Shown piece after piece: positions 5,959 through 7,299 of a stretch of DNA of 7,299 nucleotides. Made by a program: the position numbers and the translations under genes. The notes below the pieces were generated by a model that saw only the letters and a program-made list of their open reading frames with translations, searched no databases and was not told where the DNA came from. Numbering within the stretch: the first letter of the stretch is position 1; the number at the start of each line of letters is the position of its first letter. Source of the stretch: Verrucomicrobiota bacterium (GTDB lineage: Bacteria; Verrucomicrobiota; Verrucomicrobiia; Opitutales; Opitutaceae); contig JAEXPL010000143.1 of NCBI GenBank assembly GCA_023446865.1, positions 1-7,299 on the forward strand, in the 5' to 3' direction.

Positions 5959-5975
5959 ACGCCCGGAGCGGGCGT
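5959..5975 (+). terminator. Hairpin with a short T-rich tail on the plus side
   Basis: ACGCCCG (5959-5965) pairs with CGGGCGT (5969-5975) around GAG, a perfect 7-bp stem, followed on the plus strand by TTCGTTCT. This resembles an intrinsic terminator for plus-strand transcription, yet no plus-strand gene lies upstream. On the minus strand it is about 100 nt after the uxaC stop but lacks a following U-run (CGCCTCG instead). It may still end uxaC transcripts weakly. Confidence 0.35.
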
Positions 5976-6072
5976 TTCGTTCTACCTGCGGAAGAATCCT
6001 CGAGAGAAACGTCCGACCAACGGAACGATCGCGTCACGCCTGGGCGGCGTAGGCGGGCCGGCCCTCCGGAGC

Positions 6073-7299
6073 TCAACGAGCGAAGGAGGGATCGAGGTCG
6101 AGGCGGAAGTACGCGCGGGCGTTGGCGAAGCAGATGTTGCGCACCATGCCGCCGACGAGTTCGCGATCGTGCGGGATCTCGCCCTTCTCCATCTCGGCGC
6201 CGAGGAGGTTGCAAAGCGTGCGGCGGAAGTACTCGTGGCGCGCGTAGCTGATGAAGCTGCGCGAGTCGGTGAGCATGCCGACGAAGCGGCTGAGCAGGCC
6301 GAGATTGGAGAGGGCGTTGAGCTGCCACTCCATCGCCTCCTTCTGGTCGAGGAACCACCAGCCGCTGCCGTATTGGATCTTCCCCGGCACGGTGCCGTCC
6401 TGGAAGTTGCCGATCATGCAGGCGAAGGCGTAGTTGTCGGCCGGGTTGAGGTTGTAGAGGACGGTGCGCGGGAGCTCGTTGGTGGAGTCGAGCGTGTTGA
6501 GGTAGCGCGAGAGGGCGACGGTCTGCGGGAAGTCGCCGATGGAGTCGAAGCCGGTGTCGGGCCCGAGGGTGGAGAGGAGGCGGGTGTTGTTGTTCCGGAG
6601 GGCGCCGAGGTGGAGCTGCTTGGTCCAGCCGCGCTTGGCGTCCCAGCGGCCGAACTCGAGCATCATGAAGGAAATGAACTTCGCGACCTGCTCGCGGTTG
6701 GCGGCCTGGCCGGCACGGGCGGCGTCGAAGATGGCCTTGGCCTCGGCGGCGGTGCAGGGCTCGGCGAAACACTGCTCCATGCCGTGGTCGGAGACGCGGG
6801 CGCCGACGGCGTGGAAGTCGGCATGGCGCCGGTCGAGGGCGGCGAGGAAGTGGTCGAAGGTGGCGACGGGCGACTTCGCGGCGGCGGCGAGCTTCTCCAG
6901 CCACGTGTTGAAGGCCGCGGGCTGGTCGACGATGAGGGCCTTGTCGGGCCGGAAAGTCGGATACACGCGGGTCTTGAGCCCGGAGGCGCGGATCTGCTCG
7001 TGGGTGGCGAGCGAGTCCGCCGGGTCGTCGGTCGTGCAGATGACGGCGACCTTGTCGGCGGCGAGGATGTCGTGGATGCGCAGGGTGGCGAGGCGCTCGT
7101 TGGCGACCTGCCAGATGCGGTCGGCGTTGGCGGGGTTGATGAGGCAGTCGAGGCCGAAGTAGCGCTTCAGCTCGAGGTGCGACCAGTGGTAGAGCGGGTT
7201 GCGCAGGGTGTGCGGGACGGTGGCGCACCAGGCGTCGAACTTCTCGCGCGGAGTGGCGTTGCCGGTGACGAAGCGCTCGTTGGTGCCGTTGGCCCGCAT
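6073..7299 (-). CDS. uxaC: Uronate isomerase (glucuronate isomerase), N-terminus outside window
   Basis: Converts D-glucuronate to D-fructuronate and D-galacturonate to D-tagaturonate (EC 5.3.1.12), the first cytoplasmic step of hexuronate breakdown; amidohydrolase-superfamily barrel. The visible 408 residues cover all but roughly the first 60-70 of a protein usually about 470 long. MRANG at the window edge is a well-known internal motif, so that ATG is not the start; the N-terminal HxH metal motif is off-window. Family blocks seen: PLYHWSHLELKRYFG (35-49), CTTDDPADSLATH (88-100), RVYPTFRPDK (111-120), KQLHLGALRNNN (227-238), GSGWWFLDQKEAMEWQLNAL (311-330), and MLTDSRSFISYARHEYFRR (342-360), whose TDSR Asp corresponds to the superfamily's strand-8 acid. 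No frameshift or missing block is visible. It pairs functionally with the GH115 enzyme at the other end of the window. Confidence 0.95.
   Translation of the reverse strand: MRANGTNERFVTGNATPREKFDAWCATVPHTLRNPLYHWSHLELKRYFGLDCLINPANADRIWQVANERLATLRIHDILAADKVAVICTTDDPADSLATHEQIRASGLKTRVYPTFRPDKALIVDQPAAFNTWLEKLAAAAKSPVATFDHFLAALDRRHADFHAVGARVSDHGMEQCFAEPCTAAEAKAIFDAARAGQAANREQVAKFISFMMLEFGRWDAKRGWTKQLHLGALRNNNTRLLSTLGPDTGFDSIGDFPQTVALSRYLNTLDSTNELPRTVLYNLNPADNYAFACMIGNFQDGTVPGKIQYGSGWWFLDQKEAMEWQLNALSNLGLLSRFVGMLTDSRSFISYARHEYFRRTLCNLLGAEMEKGEIPHDRELVGGMVRNICFANARAYFRLDLDPSFAR

Larger units (their letters stand above)
5630..6072. other. 443-bp intergenic region between uxaC and the DUF748 gene
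   Basis: No credible gene is seen here: the open frames crossing it translate the repeat and lack recognisable motifs. In minus-strand order it holds a hairpin (5959-5975), repeat copy 2 (5794-5921), a bulged stem (5695-5725), and a pyrimidine tract before the DUF748 ATG. It must contain the DUF748 promoter if that gene is not read through from uxaC, but I see no convincing -35/-10 pair. Confidence 0.7.

Noticed and set aside
6016..6024. ACCAACGGA shared with 1102-1110, both close to a repeat copy
   Set aside because: A single 9-mer with unrelated flanks and different spacing to the two repeats; too weak to call a repeat.
4454..6052. Long plus-strand open frame opposite the DUF748 gene (532 codons)
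   Set aside because: It consists of Gly/Glu/Arg-rich low-complexity sequence created by the codon bias of the opposite strand, and runs through repeat copy 2. The minus-strand frame has clear family motifs.
5556..6251. Open plus-strand frame across the uxaC-DUF748 gap
   Set aside because: It crosses the repeat and both flanking genes antisense, is Arg-rich with no domain motif, and has no ribosome-binding site; it is typical of GC-rich shadow frames.
5678..7228. Long minus-strand frame overlapping uxaC in another frame
   Set aside because: Arg/Pro/His-rich composition with no recognisable domain, while the overlapping frame encodes a complete set of UxaC motifs.

Overview
The window is very GC-rich and its codons strongly favour G or C in third position. 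It most resembles a chromosomal segment from a polysaccharide-degrading bacterium, most likely a member of the Verrucomicrobiota close to Opitutaceae. That placement is inferred from overall style: a GH115/uronate-isomerase carbohydrate repertoire, a DUF748 giant, a small secreted TonB-domain protein, little Shine-Dalgarno use, and intergenic paired-hairpin repeats. No rRNA or other phylogenetic marker is present to prove it.

Layout from left to right. (1) Positions 1-1085, plus strand: the C-terminal 360 residues of a family GH115 xylan alpha-1,2-glucuronidase, cut by the left edge. (2) Positions 1086-1308: a convergent intergenic gap holding a small hairpin, a 9-bp tandem repeat, and the first copy of a REPIN-like paired-hairpin repeat. 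(3) Minus strand, transcribed right to left: uxaC (uronate isomerase, cut by the right edge, ends at 6073); a 443-bp gap with the second REPIN-like copy; a 1063-residue DUF748/AsmA-like envelope protein (2438-5629); a 184-bp gap; a secreted TonB C-terminal-domain protein (1780-2253); and, 21 bp later, yqeY (1309-1758).

The two edge genes make metabolic sense together. GH115 removes (4-O-methyl)glucuronic acid side chains from xylan, and UxaC sends free glucuronate (or galacturonate) into the hexuronate catabolic pathway. The DUF748 and TonB-domain proteins belong to the cell envelope; YqeY is a small GatB/YqeY-domain protein that travels with many unrelated operons.

The most interesting non-coding content is the pair of 124-128 bp repeats. 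Each has two inverted GTGG-headed hairpins. The central four base pairs of the two stems differ by fully compensated substitutions, and the C-run and G-run in the two loops change length together between copies. No transposase or RAYT gene is visible in the window. I found no CRISPR array, tRNA, rRNA, phage gene or defence system.
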